A DNA stretch of 64,000 nucleotides from Arsukibacterium perlucidum DSM 18276 (GTDB lineage: Bacteria > Pseudomonadota > Gammaproteobacteria > Enterobacterales > Alteromonadaceae): NCBI RefSeq assembly GCF_000382165.1, contig NZ_KB907715.1:1-64000 (forward strand). Direction: 5' to 3'. Every line of letters begins with the position of its first letter. The first letter of the stretch is position 1. This document shows positions 28,723 to 38,590 of the stretch, piece after piece. A program made the translations under genes and the position numbers. Under the pieces are notes generated by a model, which saw only the letters and a list, made by a program, of their open reading frames with translations, searched no databases and was not told the origin of the DNA.

Positions 28723-29433
28723 TTAACTACGTGCTTCCTTTTCCAGCATTTCTTCTGAGCTGTGCCGAACCACTTTACCTTTTACAAAAAAGATAATGTA
28801 TTCAGACAGGTTTTTGCAGCGATCACCAATCCGTTCCAATGAACGGGCTGACCAGAGTACATTCATGATTTTTGGAATAGAGCGTGGGTCTTCAATCATA
28901 TAGGTCATTAGCTGACGGGTGATTGACTCGTATTCACGGTCTACTTTTTTATCTTCTTTATGCACAGTCAGTGCTGCTTCAACATCCATCCTGGCAAATG
29001 CATCCAGTACATCATGTAACATCTGACCGACATGCCGGCCAAGATTGTCAAGATTAACCAATAAATCCTGCTGGGCACTATTAAATGATTCCAGCGCTAC
29101 CTTGGCGATACGACGGGTCTCATCACCAATCCTCTCAAGATCAGCAATTGTCTTTAAAATCGCCATAATCAGCCGTAAATCGCTGGCGGCAGGCTGGCGC
29201 TTGGCAATAATCCGGGTGCATTCCTGATCAATCTGAAGTTCCCAGTCGTTTACCTTTAAGTCGTTCTGAATTACTTGTTGCGCCAGTTCACTGTCACTGT
29301 TGGCTATTGCTTCCAGTGCATCAAACAGCTGTCTTTCAATCAGGCCACCCATAGCCATTACATGGTTACGAACCTGTTCTATCTCTTCATTAAACTGACT
29401 GGAGATATGCTTTGATAAATTTAACTTGTCCAT
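28723..29433 (-). CDS. phoU: Phosphate signalling protein PhoU
   Basis: PhoU links the Pst transporter to PhoR and keeps PhoB inactive when phosphate is plentiful. The 236-residue product (E. coli 241) is two repeated three-helix bundles, each with the metal-binding pattern ([18 protein letters not shown] and [19 protein letters not shown]). It is the last gene of pstS-pstC-pstA-pstB-phoU. Confidence 0.97.
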   Translation of the reverse strand: MDKLNLSKHISSQFNEEIEQVRNHVMAMGGLIERQLFDALEAIANSDSELAQQVIQNDLKVNDWELQIDQECTRIIAKRQPAASDLRLIMAILKTIADLERIGDETRRIAKVALESFNSAQQDLLVNLDNLGRHVGQMLHDVLDAFARMDVEAALTVHKEDKKVDREYESITRQLMTYMIEDPRSIPKIMNVLWSARSLERIGDRCKNLSEYIIFFVKGKVVRHSSEEMLEKEARS

Positions 29434-29477
29434 CGACTGACCCTTGCTGCTAGTAAATGTGCTGCCTGCTGAAACCG

Positions 29478-30245
29478 CTAGCCAAAGCGTCCGGTAATAT
29501 AGTCCTCGGTGGCGCGCTGGCTGGGATCAGTAAACATCTTATTTGTTTCATCAAACTCTATCAGCTGCCCCATATTTAAAAAAGCGGTGTAATCCGACAC
29601 CCGGGCAGCCTGTTGCATATTGTGCGTCACTATTACCAGAGTATAGTGCTGTTTTAAATCGTACATCAGTTCTTCAATTTTCAAGGTTGAAATTGGATCT
29701 AATGCCGAGGCGGGTTCATCCAGCAATAACACTTCAGGTTCTATTGCTATCGCCCGCGCAATAACTAAGCGTTGTTGCTGGCCCCCGGATAAATTTACGG
29801 CACTTTCATGTAACCGGTCACGTACTTCCTCCCACAGTGCTGCTTTACGTAAAGCCGACTCCACCAACTCATCCAGCTGGCGTGTTTGCTTTATACCTTG
29901 TAAGCGTAGGCCAAAAGCCACATTTTCGTATACACTGTGCGGAAATGGATTAGGCTTTTGAAAAACAATACCTACCCTGCGCCTGAGCTCTGCCACTTCA
30001 ACGGCGGAGTGATAAATATTCTGGCCGTCCAGCAATACTTTGCCTGTTGTCACAGTGTCTTCCAGCAATTCATTCATCCGGTTAAAACTGCGCAATAAGC
30101 TAGATTTACCGCAGCCGGAGGGGCCGATAAAAGCAGTAATCTTATGCTGTGGGATACGCAAATTAACGTGTTGCAGCACGGTTTTATCGGCAAATTTAAG
30201 CGATAAATCCTGAACTTCCAGTTTTGCTGTAACCTCTGCCGTCAT
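29478..30245 (-). CDS. pstB: Phosphate ABC transporter ATPase PstB (first copy)
   Basis: A 255-residue ATPase that drives high-affinity phosphate import. Walker [10 protein letters not shown], the Q-loop in [11 protein letters not shown], signature LSGGQQQR, Walker B VLLLDEP and the H-loop in [15 protein letters not shown] are all intact. It differs from the second copy at the right edge of the window (for example [10 protein letters not shown] here against [10 protein letters not shown] there), so the two are separate lineages. It lies between pstA and phoU. Confidence 0.97.
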   Translation of the reverse strand: MTAEVTAKLEVQDLSLKFADKTVLQHVNLRIPQHKITAFIGPSGCGKSSLLRSFNRMNELLEDTVTTGKVLLDGQNIYHSAVEVAELRRRVGIVFQKPNPFPHSVYENVAFGLRLQGIKQTRQLDELVESALRKAALWEEVRDRLHESAVNLSGGQQQRLVIARAIAIEPEVLLLDEPASALDPISTLKIEELMYDLKQHYTLVIVTHNMQQAARVSDYTAFLNMGQLIEFDETNKMFTDPSQRATEDYITGRFG

Positions 30246-30273
30246 ATCATACCTTATAATTGTTACAGTTTTA

Positions 30274-31263
30274 TTACTCTGATACTGGCCGGTTGCGATA
30301 ACGCAAGTTTAAGCGTTTACGCAAGCGATAAGCCGTCAGATTAAGTATAAATATCAGCGTAATCAGCACCAGTGCTGACGCAAAAACCAAAGGTTCAGCC
30401 CGCTGTGCATCCTGACTTTGCAAACCGGCATCATAAATATGCATGCCCAGGCTGGTAATTTTCTGTTGTAGCTGCAAATAAGGAAACTCGCTGCTAAGTG
30501 GCAGCGCCGGCACCGACTTTACCACACCAACAAACAGCAATGGCGCAACTTCACCGGCAGCCCGTGCTATCGCCAGCATCAATGCTGTCACCATTGCAGG
30601 AGAAGCCTGGGGTAACACTATTTTCCAAATTACTTCTGCCTTGGTTGCACCCAGCGCAAAGCAACCCAGCCGCAGATTTTTTGGAATGCCCGCCAGTCCC
30701 TGCTCAGTCGCAACGATTACCACTGGCAGCGTTAACAACGCAAGGGTTAATGACACCCACAACAAGCCCGGTGTACCAAAGGTCGGTGTGGGCAGGCTGT
30801 CACGATAGAATAGATTATCGATGCTGCCACCCAGGAAATAAACGAAAAAACCAAGGCCAAACACCCCAAAAACAATAGAAGGAACACCGGCCAGATTATG
30901 CACTGCCACCCGGATAACCCTCAGTAACGGGCCTTCTTTGGCGTATTCATGCAAATAGACTGCAGCCAGAACACCTAATGGTGTCACCAATACCGACATC
31001 AATAACACCATCAACACCGTACCCAGTATCGCAGGGAAAATACCGCCATGACTTGAAGAACCGGTGAGGAAGTGCCACCAGTTGCTTAAGTACTGCACTA
31101 ATTTTGCACCAACATGCCCCGGCATCTCAGCGGGCCAGAACACTCCGATACTTTGCACCACCATAAAGACCAGCAAGCTGCCTACCAGCAACAGGCTCAG
31201 CGCAACTGCGCCAGCGTTCAGCCAAATCCAGGGGTTACCGTGTCGAAACCAGTTTCTGAGCAT
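30274..31263 (-). CDS. pstA: Phosphate ABC transporter permease PstA
   Basis: A 329-residue inner-membrane permease with six predicted helices. The ATPase-coupling loop is [43 protein letters not shown], typical of PstA. The start follows the pstC stop by 2 bp, indicating translational coupling. The segment between the first two helices (VKSVFW ... [15 protein letters not shown] equivalent) is moderately extended compared with the 296-residue E. coli protein. Confidence 0.95.
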   Translation of the reverse strand: MLRNWFRHGNPWIWLNAGAVALSLLLVGSLLVFMVVQSIGVFWPAEMPGHVGAKLVQYLSNWWHFLTGSSSHGGIFPAILGTVLMVLLMSVLVTPLGVLAAVYLHEYAKEGPLLRVIRVAVHNLAGVPSIVFGVFGLGFFVYFLGGSIDNLFYRDSLPTPTFGTPGLLWVSLTLALLTLPVVIVATEQGLAGIPKNLRLGCFALGATKAEVIWKIVLPQASPAMVTALMLAIARAAGEVAPLLFVGVVKSVPALPLSSEFPYLQLQQKITSLGMHIYDAGLQSQDAQRAEPLVFASALVLITLIFILNLTAYRLRKRLNLRYRNRPVSE

Positions 31264-31265
31264 GC

Positions 31266-33086
31266 TTACAATCTCTGATACTTTTTACGTAGCCGCTGCC
31301 GGATAACTTCAGCAGCAGTATTGGCTGCAAAGGTAAAGAGCAGTAATACCAGAGCGGCAACAAACAATACCCGGAAATGGCTACTGCCAACTGTCGCCTC
31401 TGGCAACTCAATAACCAGGGTGGCGGTTAAACTGCGCAGCCCTTCGAATATATTAAAATTAGTTATCGGGCTGTTGCCGGTCGCCATCAAAATAATCATG
31501 GTTTCACCTATTGCCCGGCCAAAACCTACCAGCACGGCAGCAATAAGCCCCGGCGCTGCCAGTGGCAGACTGATCCTAAGCACCGTTTGCCAGGGAGTAG
31601 CTCCAAGCGCTAATGCTCCCCGGGTTAACTGCGGAGGTACCTGATGTAATACATCATCAGCAATAGTAAAAATACCCGGCACTACGGCGAAGCCCATAGC
31701 AATGCCAATAATTAAAGCATTACGTTGCTCGTAGTATATGCCCAGCTGATCCAGATATAACCGCAAACCACCGTTAAATAAGGTGCCATCTAAACGGTTC
31801 GCCATCAGAAATACCAAACCACTGATTAAAGCCAGCCACCCCATTAATAGCAGTATTTCACGTCCACCACTACAGTGCTGCCGGACGCTAGCCGGCAGCC
31901 GCGGCCACAATGCTGCGAATATAAGAATACTCAGCGGTAGCATAACCACCCACAGTAAAAGCGCCAGCAAGTGCCCTTCGATAACCGGTGCCAGCCATAC
32001 TGCAGCAATAAAACCCAGAATAACTGTTGGAAAAGCCGCCATCAGTTCAATTAAGCCCTTTATGCGCCGGCGTGGCCCCGCCGGTAAAAAACAGGCGGTA
32101 TAAATGGCCGCCATAATAGCCAGTGGCGCCGCGAACAGCATGGCATATAGGGCGGCCTTCAGAGTGCCTATCGTTAACGGCACTAACGAGAATTTCGGTT
32201 GGTAATCATCAGCTGCAGAAGAGGTTTGCCAGACGAAATCGGGCCGGGCAAAACCTTCATACCAAACACTATGCCATAGAGTTTGCCAGTTAACCTCGGG
32301 GTGAGGATTGTGTAACACAAAGTGGTAGCGGCTAGTATTGGTGTCAACACTCAGTTGCTGGTTATCCTTAGCAAAGGTCAAAGCAGTAGCGCCGGTAATC
32401 CCGCTGGCTTGTTGCCATAAAGGCTTCGCCATGGTGGAGTAATACAACGCCAGCTGGCCATCGGCCGCCAGCGTAGCAAAGCCCCGTCGGTTATGCTCTG
32501 CGGCAATATGCAGTATTGCTGCCTGCTGGCCGGGTAATTCTCTGACCAGCCGCAAATGTGCTGCACTGCTGTTGTCTGCCAGTAAGAACCACTGCTGCAG
32601 GCGGCCACTCTGATAGCCCACCAGTACTGCCTGATCTGCTGCCAGCCATTGTAAACTGGTAAGGGTGTCACTGGTTTCAGTTAGCCGCCACTGTTGTAAA
32701 CAATTATGGCTAAACTTTACCGAGTACAAACAAGCGGCACCATCAGCCGATGCCAGCAAGGTATAGTTGCCACTGGCAGATACCGCGCTAAATACCCCGG
32801 GATCAGACCAGCCTGGAATTGCCATGGCTACTTTTGTCAAATCAGGCACCGGCACGGTTGTCTGGTCCGGCAAATACTCCAGGGCCACAGGCGGCAACGC
32901 CGTACCGCGAATATCCCTGAACAACGGCACCACTTCACTGAATAAGTAAATAAATAAAGCTGCCAGCATCAACACGACGCTGATACCGGACAAACCAATT
33001 ACCGCGTGTAGCAGACGATTATACCAGCGCCGGCGACGCTGTAGTTTTTGGGAAACGCCACGCTCTGACGTCCGCTGCATGGTCAT
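31266..33086 (-). CDS. pstC: Phosphate ABC transporter permease PstC, long form with periplasmic domain
   Basis: At 606 residues this is nearly twice the E. coli PstC (319). After TM1 (AVIGLSGISVVLMLAALFIY) comes a soluble, probably periplasmic region of about 220 residues with beta-propeller-like repeats (LLASADGAACLYSVKF, AVLVGYQSGRLQQWFL, GFATLAADGQLALYYS). The permease domain follows, with the coupling loop ALALGATPWQTVLRISLPLAAPGLIAAVLVGFGRAIGETM. Long PstC forms are known in Vibrio and Alteromonadales. The ATG at 33086 overlaps the pstS stop (ATGA) and has a GGAGC ribosome site. Confidence 0.93.
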   Translation of the reverse strand: MTMQRTSERGVSQKLQRRRRWYNRLLHAVIGLSGISVVLMLAALFIYLFSEVVPLFRDIRGTALPPVALEYLPDQTTVPVPDLTKVAMAIPGWSDPGVFSAVSASGNYTLLASADGAACLYSVKFSHNCLQQWRLTETSDTLTSLQWLAADQAVLVGYQSGRLQQWFLLADNSSAAHLRLVRELPGQQAAILHIAAEHNRRGFATLAADGQLALYYSTMAKPLWQQASGITGATALTFAKDNQQLSVDTNTSRYHFVLHNPHPEVNWQTLWHSVWYEGFARPDFVWQTSSAADDYQPKFSLVPLTIGTLKAALYAMLFAAPLAIMAAIYTACFLPAGPRRRIKGLIELMAAFPTVILGFIAAVWLAPVIEGHLLALLLWVVMLPLSILIFAALWPRLPASVRQHCSGGREILLLMGWLALISGLVFLMANRLDGTLFNGGLRLYLDQLGIYYEQRNALIIGIAMGFAVVPGIFTIADDVLHQVPPQLTRGALALGATPWQTVLRISLPLAAPGLIAAVLVGFGRAIGETMIILMATGNSPITNFNIFEGLRSLTATLVIELPEATVGSSHFRVLFVAALVLLLFTFAANTAAEVIRQRLRKKYQRL

Positions 33087-34069
33087 AATTGCTCCGGTTC
33101 CGCTGGCAGTCCCAGCTTCTGGCGCCAAAGCCTGATGACCTCTTCTGGTAGCGGTAAAAAACCATCCTGCCCCACTAACTGCTGACCGGTCGGTGATAAC
33201 ACCAGATCGAAAAATGCCTGCTCATTTGCGGTTAAAGGTTGCCCCGGCGCCCGGTTGACGTAAATGTAGAGCTGGCGGGCCAGAGGGTAATCACCTGCCT
33301 GTGCGTTAGCGGCGGTTGGCGCAAATGCCGGGCCGTCAGCTGTCGCTAACGCCAGTACTTTAACATCGTCTGTAGCATAGCCAATGCCGGAGTAACCAAT
33401 ACCCGTTACCGACTGGCTGATCGCTCTGAGCATAGCGGACGACCCGGCCAGCTGGTTGGTGCGGGCTTTGATATCACCATTACACAACACATGTTGTTTA
33501 AAGTAGCCATAAGTACCCGACACTGAATTGCGGCTGTATAAGCTGATAAAGCGCTGCTGCCAGTGCCCTGTTAAGCCCAGTTGTCCCCAGTGCTGGATAT
33601 CAGCCGGTGCACCACAGCGCCGGTTTACCGAAAATATGGCATCCAGCTGGGTCAGGCTCAAATGGGTTAACGGATTATCGGGATGAACATACACAGCCAG
33701 CAAATCTATTGCTACCGGCACTGCGGTTGGCGGGTAACCAAAACGCTCAGTGAACTGCTGCAGTTCAGTCTGGCGCATAGCCCGGCTCATTGGTCCAAGT
33801 TGAGCGGTGCCCTCAATCAACGCTACCGGCGCCGTAGATGAACCAATGCTTTGGATCTGAAAATTTACTGTAGGGTAGCGACGACGATACTCGTCTCCCC
33901 ACAATTGCATAACCTGCTGCAGGGTATCAGAGCCAACACTGGACAAAGTACTGTCAGATTTAGCGGCAACCTCAGACACGCCGGTACTACCAATAAAGAT
34001 TATTAGTATCATCCCCGGCAAAAATGTCCGCCACCTGCTTAACGCCATCTGTTTTGTACCCGTACTCAC
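33083..34069 (-). CDS. pstS: Phosphate-binding protein PstS
   Basis: A 328-residue periplasmic phosphate receptor: signal peptide (FLPGMILIIFIGSTGVSEVAA), then SVGSDTLQQVMQLWGDEYRRRYP, IGSSTAPVALIEGTAQLGPMSR and the C-terminal LPEEVIRLWRQKLG. Phosphate ligands usually come from the GSDT and SRNSVSGTYGYF segments, both present. The GTG at 34069 is used; an ATG at 34048 would also leave an intact signal peptide. It heads the operon pstS-C-A-B-phoU. Confidence 0.93.
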   Translation of the reverse strand: MSTGTKQMALSRWRTFLPGMILIIFIGSTGVSEVAAKSDSTLSSVGSDTLQQVMQLWGDEYRRRYPTVNFQIQSIGSSTAPVALIEGTAQLGPMSRAMRQTELQQFTERFGYPPTAVPVAIDLLAVYVHPDNPLTHLSLTQLDAIFSVNRRCGAPADIQHWGQLGLTGHWQQRFISLYSRNSVSGTYGYFKQHVLCNGDIKARTNQLAGSSAMLRAISQSVTGIGYSGIGYATDDVKVLALATADGPAFAPTAANAQAGDYPLARQLYIYVNRAPGQPLTANEQAFFDLVLSPTGQQLVGQDGFLPLPEEVIRLWRQKLGLPAEPEQL

Positions 34070-34083
34070 TGACTTACTGCTAT

Positions 34084-34117
34084 CTTATAACAGCAAAACG
34101 TGACAAGACAGCAAACC
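34084..34117 (-). promoter_or_regulatory. Weak Pho-box-like pstS promoter
   Basis: On the minus strand TTGTCACGTTT (34096-34106) lies 6 bp before a good -10, TATAAG (34084-34089). This is the same phase as at the phoB, lipoprotein and porin promoters. The adjoining upstream 11-bp unit is poorly conserved, so this is a half-box at best. Confidence 0.35.
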
Positions 34118-34251
34118 AAAAATAAATTGTTAAGTAGCGTTTTAAAATCAGAAAGTTGTGTCTACACTCTAAAACACTTTTTAACTCATCTTAAACAGAA
34201 CTAACGCACCCAAAGCAGTTTAACCTTTGGTGATAGAAAGGAAATATCCAT

Positions 34252-34752
34252 ATGAAGCAGTTAATCCTTACCGTTATTGGTAAAGATAAAGCAGGGTTAG
34301 TAGAGCAATTAGCCAGAGTAGTTAACGACCACAATGGTAACTGGATGGCCAGTAACTTAAGCCACCTGGCGGGTTATTTCGCCGGCATAGTGCAAATAGA
34401 AGTGGCCGAACCAGATTTAGGCACTTTAGTTACCGCACTGAGTGAAATCAGTGACTTAGATATTAAAGTACAACAAGGTGAGCAAAGCGAGCTGAATAAA
34501 CAACAGCAGTTACGTTTTGTAATTACCGGTAACGACCGCCCTGGCATTGTCCGTGAATTGTCGTCAGTGATTAAACACAAAGGCACCAACATTATTCAGT
34601 TTTCCAGTAATAAACAAAGCGCTCCAAACTGGGGAGTACCGTTGTTTCATGCCGAAGCGACGGTGCAGCTACCGGCTGGTTTAAGCCGCGATGAAGTTAT
34701 CAAGGCGCTGGAAGCCATTGCTGCCGACATTGTGGTGGACGTGGAAACCTGA
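34252..34752 (+). CDS. GcvR-like protein with two ACT domains
   Basis: A 166-residue cytoplasmic protein made of two ACT domains (LILTVIGKDKAGLVEQLARVV at the start, LRFVITGNDRPGIVRELSSVI near 88). This is the layout of GcvR, which in E. coli binds glycine and GcvA to repress the glycine cleavage operon. The gcv genes are not nearby, and many ACT-pair proteins have other partners, so the exact role is open. It is divergent from pstS and followed by a weak terminator before ppk. Confidence 0.82.
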   Translation: MKQLILTVIGKDKAGLVEQLARVVNDHNGNWMASNLSHLAGYFAGIVQIEVAEPDLGTLVTALSEISDLDIKVQQGEQSELNKQQQLRFVITGNDRPGIVRELSSVIKHKGTNIIQFSSNKQSAPNWGVPLFHAEATVQLPAGLSRDEVIKALEAIAADIVVDVET

Positions 34753-34807
34753 GCAGGCTGCTAACCTGCCCCTCAATTACACCACCATAACGTATCAGCA
34801 AACCTGC

Positions 34808-34826
34808 ACCCAGCTAAGCGCTGGGT
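34808..34826 (+). terminator. Weak hairpin after the GcvR-like gene
   Basis: ACCCAGC and GCTGGGT form a 7-bp stem with a 5-nt loop, followed by TGCGTGTTTC. It is a plausible weak terminator between the GcvR-like gene and ppk. Confidence 0.5.
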
Positions 34827-34831
34827 TGCGT

Positions 34832-34865
34832 GTTTCATCATATTGTCACAAAAATGCCATAGTGT
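34832..34865 (+). promoter_or_regulatory. Candidate Pho box upstream of ppk
   Basis: Two phased 11-bp units, GTTTCATCATA (34832-34842) and TTGTCACAAAA (34843-34853), match the unit CTGTCATAAAT at about 6 and 8 of 11 positions. They are followed after 6 bp by a -10-like TAGTGT (34860-34865). The start codon of ppk is 31 bp further on. Pho control of ppk is known in other gammaproteobacteria. Confidence 0.5.
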
Positions 34866-34896
34866 GCTTTGCAGGCAGTTAGCAGGAGCAATCAGA

Positions 34897-37032
34897 ATGG
34901 ATCAGCCAGCATCTCAACACCACCATCACGGGGCGCACCCTGACTACCCGTTATTTCCGCGCGAATTAAGCTGGCTGGCGTTCAATGGCCGGGTACTGCA
35001 GGAAGCAGCCGACACCCGCAACCCGCCAATAGAGCGGCTGCGGTTTTTAGGGATTTATTCGAATAATCTTGATGAATTTTTCCGGGTTCGGGTAGCCGAT
35101 GTGAAACGGCGGATCCTGCTGAAAAAATACCAGACCTGGGAGCATGAGGATGCCGAAACCCTGTTACAGCAAATTCAGCTGCAGGTAAAAGAGCTTGGTA
35201 AACAATTTAACAAAATTTATATGGATATTCAGCTGGAGCTGCGCAAGCATAATATTGAACTGATTGACGACAGCAAACTGACTGATGCTCAGTCCAACTG
35301 GGTTAAAACCTTTTTCCGGCGCGAAGTTAAACGCCATATTTCACCGATTATCCTGTCCAGTACCGACAGTTCGCTCAGCAAAATTCTGGAAGATAATACC
35401 ACCTACCTGATGGTGGAAATGACCGGTAGCGGCAAACCCGATTATGCGATTATTGAAGTACCCACTGCTGAGGTTTCGCGCTTTATCGAATTGCCACTGC
35501 ACTTAAATACCCGCAAAAAGAATGGCCACTACCGCCGGCAGATACTATTGCTGGACGATATTATTAACCATTGTGTCAGTGACTTGTTTAATGGTTTTTT
35601 TCAGTTTGACAGTATTTGTACTTTTTCACTGAAACTAACCCGCGACGCCGAATACAACATCAGCGATACCCTGGACCAGAGCCTGATTGATAAAATGTCC
35701 AAAGGTATCCGCCAGCGTTTAAAATCTGAGCCCACCCGGCTGGTATACGATGCTGCTATGCCAGAGCAGATGTTGAAAGTACTGACTAAACAACTCGGCA
35801 CCAGTTCTACCGATGCGCTTATTGCCGGTAGTCGCTATCGTAACTTTAAAGATTTTATTGGCTTTCCTAACCTCGGCCACCAGAGTATGGAATTTCCGCC
35901 AATGGAGCCATTGCCCAGCCCTGATTTTGAGCATTACCCTACCAGTTTTGATGCGATCCGGGCCACCGATATAATGCTGTATTATCCCTATCACAATTTC
36001 AGTTATTTTACTGAATGGGTGCGCCAGGCGTCGTTCGATCCGAAAGTCAGCCACATCAAAATGACCATGTACCGGGTGGCTAAACACTCGCGGGTTATTC
36101 ACTCTTTATTGGATGCGGTTCGCAACGGTAAAAAAGTCACGGTCGTGGTAGAGTTAAAAGCCCGTTTTGACGAAGAAAATAACATTAACTGGGCCCGGCG
36201 GATGACCGATGCCGGCATTGAAGTCATTTTCGGCCAGACCACCCTGAAAATACATTCAAAACTGTGTTTAATTACCCGCCAGGAAAAAGGCAAAGCCATG
36301 CGCTATGGCCATATCGGCACCGGCAATTTTAATGAGAAAACCGCCCGTATTTACACCGACATGAGCCTGTTTACCTGTCATAGCGAAATCACTACCGAAA
36401 TCGACCAGGTATTTGAGTTTATTCAGTACTCGTACCGGCCTTTTAATTTTCAGCACTTAATTGTCTCGCCTACCTGGAGCCGGCCACGTCTGCTCAGTTT
36501 AATTCAGCGCGAAATCGATTTTGCTACCAGCGGCCGTAAAGCAGAGATTTTCCTGAAAGTGAATAACCTGGTCGATGAAGAAATTGTGCAACTGCTGTAT
36601 AAAGCCAGCCAGGCCGGAGTTAAAATCCGGATGATCATCCGCGGCATGTGCTCTTTAATGCCAGGTTTACCGGGTAAAAGCCAGAATATAAAAATCATTA
36701 GCGTACTGGACCGATACCTGGAACATGCCCGGGTGTATTTGTTTCATAATGGCGGCGATACCGCACTCTATATTTCGTCGGCAGACTGGATGACCCGCAA
36801 TATTGATCAGCGGGTAGAGGTTGGCGTACCTGTGTATGATAACCGGATTAAACAACAAATTATCAGTACCCTTGATATCCAGTGGCGGGATAACGTGAAG
36901 GCGCGTATTATTGACGGCAAACATTCCAACGCTTATGTTAAGCGCGGCAATAAACGCAATCTGCGTTCCCAGCAGGAAATTTACCATTTTCTGGCGCGAC
37001 AACAGGCGGTACAGGTTGATGCAGACAATTGA
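34897..37032 (+). CDS. ppk1: Polyphosphate kinase 1
   Basis: PPK1 makes inorganic polyphosphate from ATP. The 711-residue product (E. coli 688) has the N-terminal helical domain (FPRELSWLAFNGRVLQEA), the middle domain and two PLD-like catalytic domains. His453 in LKIHSKLCLI corresponds to the autophosphorylated histidine, with YGHIGTGNFNEKTARIYTD just after it. The N-terminus carries a short His-rich tract (QHHHHGAH) of unknown meaning. The ATG at 34897 follows CAGGAGCAATCAG. ppx overlaps its stop codon. Confidence 0.97.
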   Translation: MDQPASQHHHHGAHPDYPLFPRELSWLAFNGRVLQEAADTRNPPIERLRFLGIYSNNLDEFFRVRVADVKRRILLKKYQTWEHEDAETLLQQIQLQVKELGKQFNKIYMDIQLELRKHNIELIDDSKLTDAQSNWVKTFFRREVKRHISPIILSSTDSSLSKILEDNTTYLMVEMTGSGKPDYAIIEVPTAEVSRFIELPLHLNTRKKNGHYRRQILLLDDIINHCVSDLFNGFFQFDSICTFSLKLTRDAEYNISDTLDQSLIDKMSKGIRQRLKSEPTRLVYDAAMPEQMLKVLTKQLGTSSTDALIAGSRYRNFKDFIGFPNLGHQSMEFPPMEPLPSPDFEHYPTSFDAIRATDIMLYYPYHNFSYFTEWVRQASFDPKVSHIKMTMYRVAKHSRVIHSLLDAVRNGKKVTVVVELKARFDEENNINWARRMTDAGIEVIFGQTTLKIHSKLCLITRQEKGKAMRYGHIGTGNFNEKTARIYTDMSLFTCHSEITTEIDQVFEFIQYSYRPFNFQHLIVSPTWSRPRLLSLIQREIDFATSGRKAEIFLKVNNLVDEEIVQLLYKASQAGVKIRMIIRGMCSLMPGLPGKSQNIKIISVLDRYLEHARVYLFHNGGDTALYISSADWMTRNIDQRVEVGVPVYDNRIKQQIISTLDIQWRDNVKARIIDGKHSNAYVKRGNKRNLRSQQEIYHFLARQQAVQVDADN

Positions 37033-38561
37033 CAGATTCTGAACAGATAGCGTCCTCAAACGCTGACTATATGGCAGCCGTTGATCTCGGCTCCAATAGC
37101 TTTCATATGGTGATTGCCCGGGTAATTGACGGCTCATTGCAACTGCTGCATCGCGAGAAACAAAAAGTGCAGTTGGCTGAAGGTCTTAACGATGAGCTGG
37201 TGCTAAGCGAAGAAGCAATTGAGCGCGGTTTACAGGTACTGGCCCAGTTTGCCGATACATTACAGCCGTTCGCACCGAATGCCGTGCGGGTTATTGCCAC
37301 TTACACCCTGCGCCGGGCCCGCAACTCAGCCACATTTTTGCGCCGGGCCAAAGTTGTATTTCCGTTTCCGATAGAAGTCATATCCGGTCAGGAAGAAGCC
37401 CGCTTTATTTATCAGGGCGTAGCTCACTTTGAACATTTCAGCGCTAAAAGGCTGGTGGTTGATATTGGTGGTGGTAGTACCGAATTTGCCATTGGCGAAG
37501 GGTTACAGCCGCTGCGTTTAAGTAGCCGGAATATGGGCTGTGTCAGTTATGGCCAGAGCCATTTTGCTCAGGGTAAAATCAGCCCGCGCCGTTTTGAACG
37601 GGCTATCTTGCAGGCCGAGCAGGAGCTGGAGCCGATAGTCAGCAGTTTTCGTAACGCCGGCTGGCAACAGGCCGTTGGCACCTCAGGCACCATTAAAACC
37701 ATTAAAGATGTGATCAGTGGTTTTGGCTGGAATAACAACAGTATTCGCCTGAACGATTTAACTGCGCTGAAGCGCCATTTACTGCAATATAACCACGCCA
37801 GCGAACTAGAATTAGTTGGCTTAACCGACGATCGTAAGTTGCTGCTTTGCCCTGGCCTGGCCATTTTAATTGCAGCTTTTACCATGCTGCAAATTGATGA
37901 AATGGTGTATGTCGATGCCGCGCTGCGTGAGGGTGTGTTATATGAAATGAGCGAGCGGTTACAGCATCACGACATCCGCGAGCATACTATCAGTAGCATG
38001 ATGCGCCGTTACACCGTAGACGATGCGCAAACCCAACGGGTGCAACATACGGCAGAGGCGCTGTTTTCCAGGGTGCAGACCGCCTGGCAACTGACTGACG
38101 ACGATGGCTTACTGCTAAGTTTTGCCTGCAGGGTTTATGAAATAGGCCTGCACATTAATTCTTCGGGCATTCAGAAACACTCCGCCTATATTTTGCAAAA
38201 CGCTAACCTGCCGGGCTTTAACCAGGAACAGCAACAACTGCTAGCCTGCCTGGTGCGCTTTCACCGCCGCAAAATCAGGGCTGATGAGCTGCCCATCTTT
38301 AGTTTGTATCAGTTGCCTCAGGTAATAAACCTGCTGGTCTTGTTACGGTTAGCGGTATTACTAAACCAAAAGCGGCGCGACGATTTCGTACCTGAGTTTA
38401 CACTCAGCGCCAGTGCCCAGCAGCTGCAATTAGTGTTGCCACCAGCGTGGCTGGCCCAGCAAAGTGTGTTGTCTGCTGATTTACAGCTGGAACAAAAAGC
38501 ATTAAAGAAAATCGCTTTCAGGCTGGATTGCCCGGGCCTGCTTGAGACTGTTATTTATTAA
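37029..38561 (+). CDS. ppx: Exopolyphosphatase (Ppx/GppA family)
   Basis: Ppx removes terminal phosphates from polyphosphate, the reverse partner of ppk1. The 510-residue product (E. coli 513) has the ASKHA phosphate-binding motifs YMAAVDLGSNSFHMVIARV and LVVDIGGGSTEFAIGEG, and a C-terminal HD-like domain (AYILQNANLPGFNQEQQQLLACLVRFHRRK). The start is taken as the TTG at 37029, which overlaps the ppk1 stop by 4 nt and gives the same N-terminal extension as in E. coli; an ATG at 37071 would remove the segment before AAVDLG. Confidence 0.95.
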   Translation: MTDSEQIASSNADYMAAVDLGSNSFHMVIARVIDGSLQLLHREKQKVQLAEGLNDELVLSEEAIERGLQVLAQFADTLQPFAPNAVRVIATYTLRRARNSATFLRRAKVVFPFPIEVISGQEEARFIYQGVAHFEHFSAKRLVVDIGGGSTEFAIGEGLQPLRLSSRNMGCVSYGQSHFAQGKISPRRFERAILQAEQELEPIVSSFRNAGWQQAVGTSGTIKTIKDVISGFGWNNNSIRLNDLTALKRHLLQYNHASELELVGLTDDRKLLLCPGLAILIAAFTMLQIDEMVYVDAALREGVLYEMSERLQHHDIREHTISSMMRRYTVDDAQTQRVQHTAEALFSRVQTAWQLTDDDGLLLSFACRVYEIGLHINSSGIQKHSAYILQNANLPGFNQEQQQLLACLVRFHRRKIRADELPIFSLYQLPQVINLLVLLRLAVLLNQKRRDDFVPEFTLSASAQQLQLVLPPAWLAQQSVLSADLQLEQKALKKIAFRLDCPGLLETVIY

Positions 38562-38590
38562 TACAGGTGTTTGTTAAAGCAATTGTCGAT

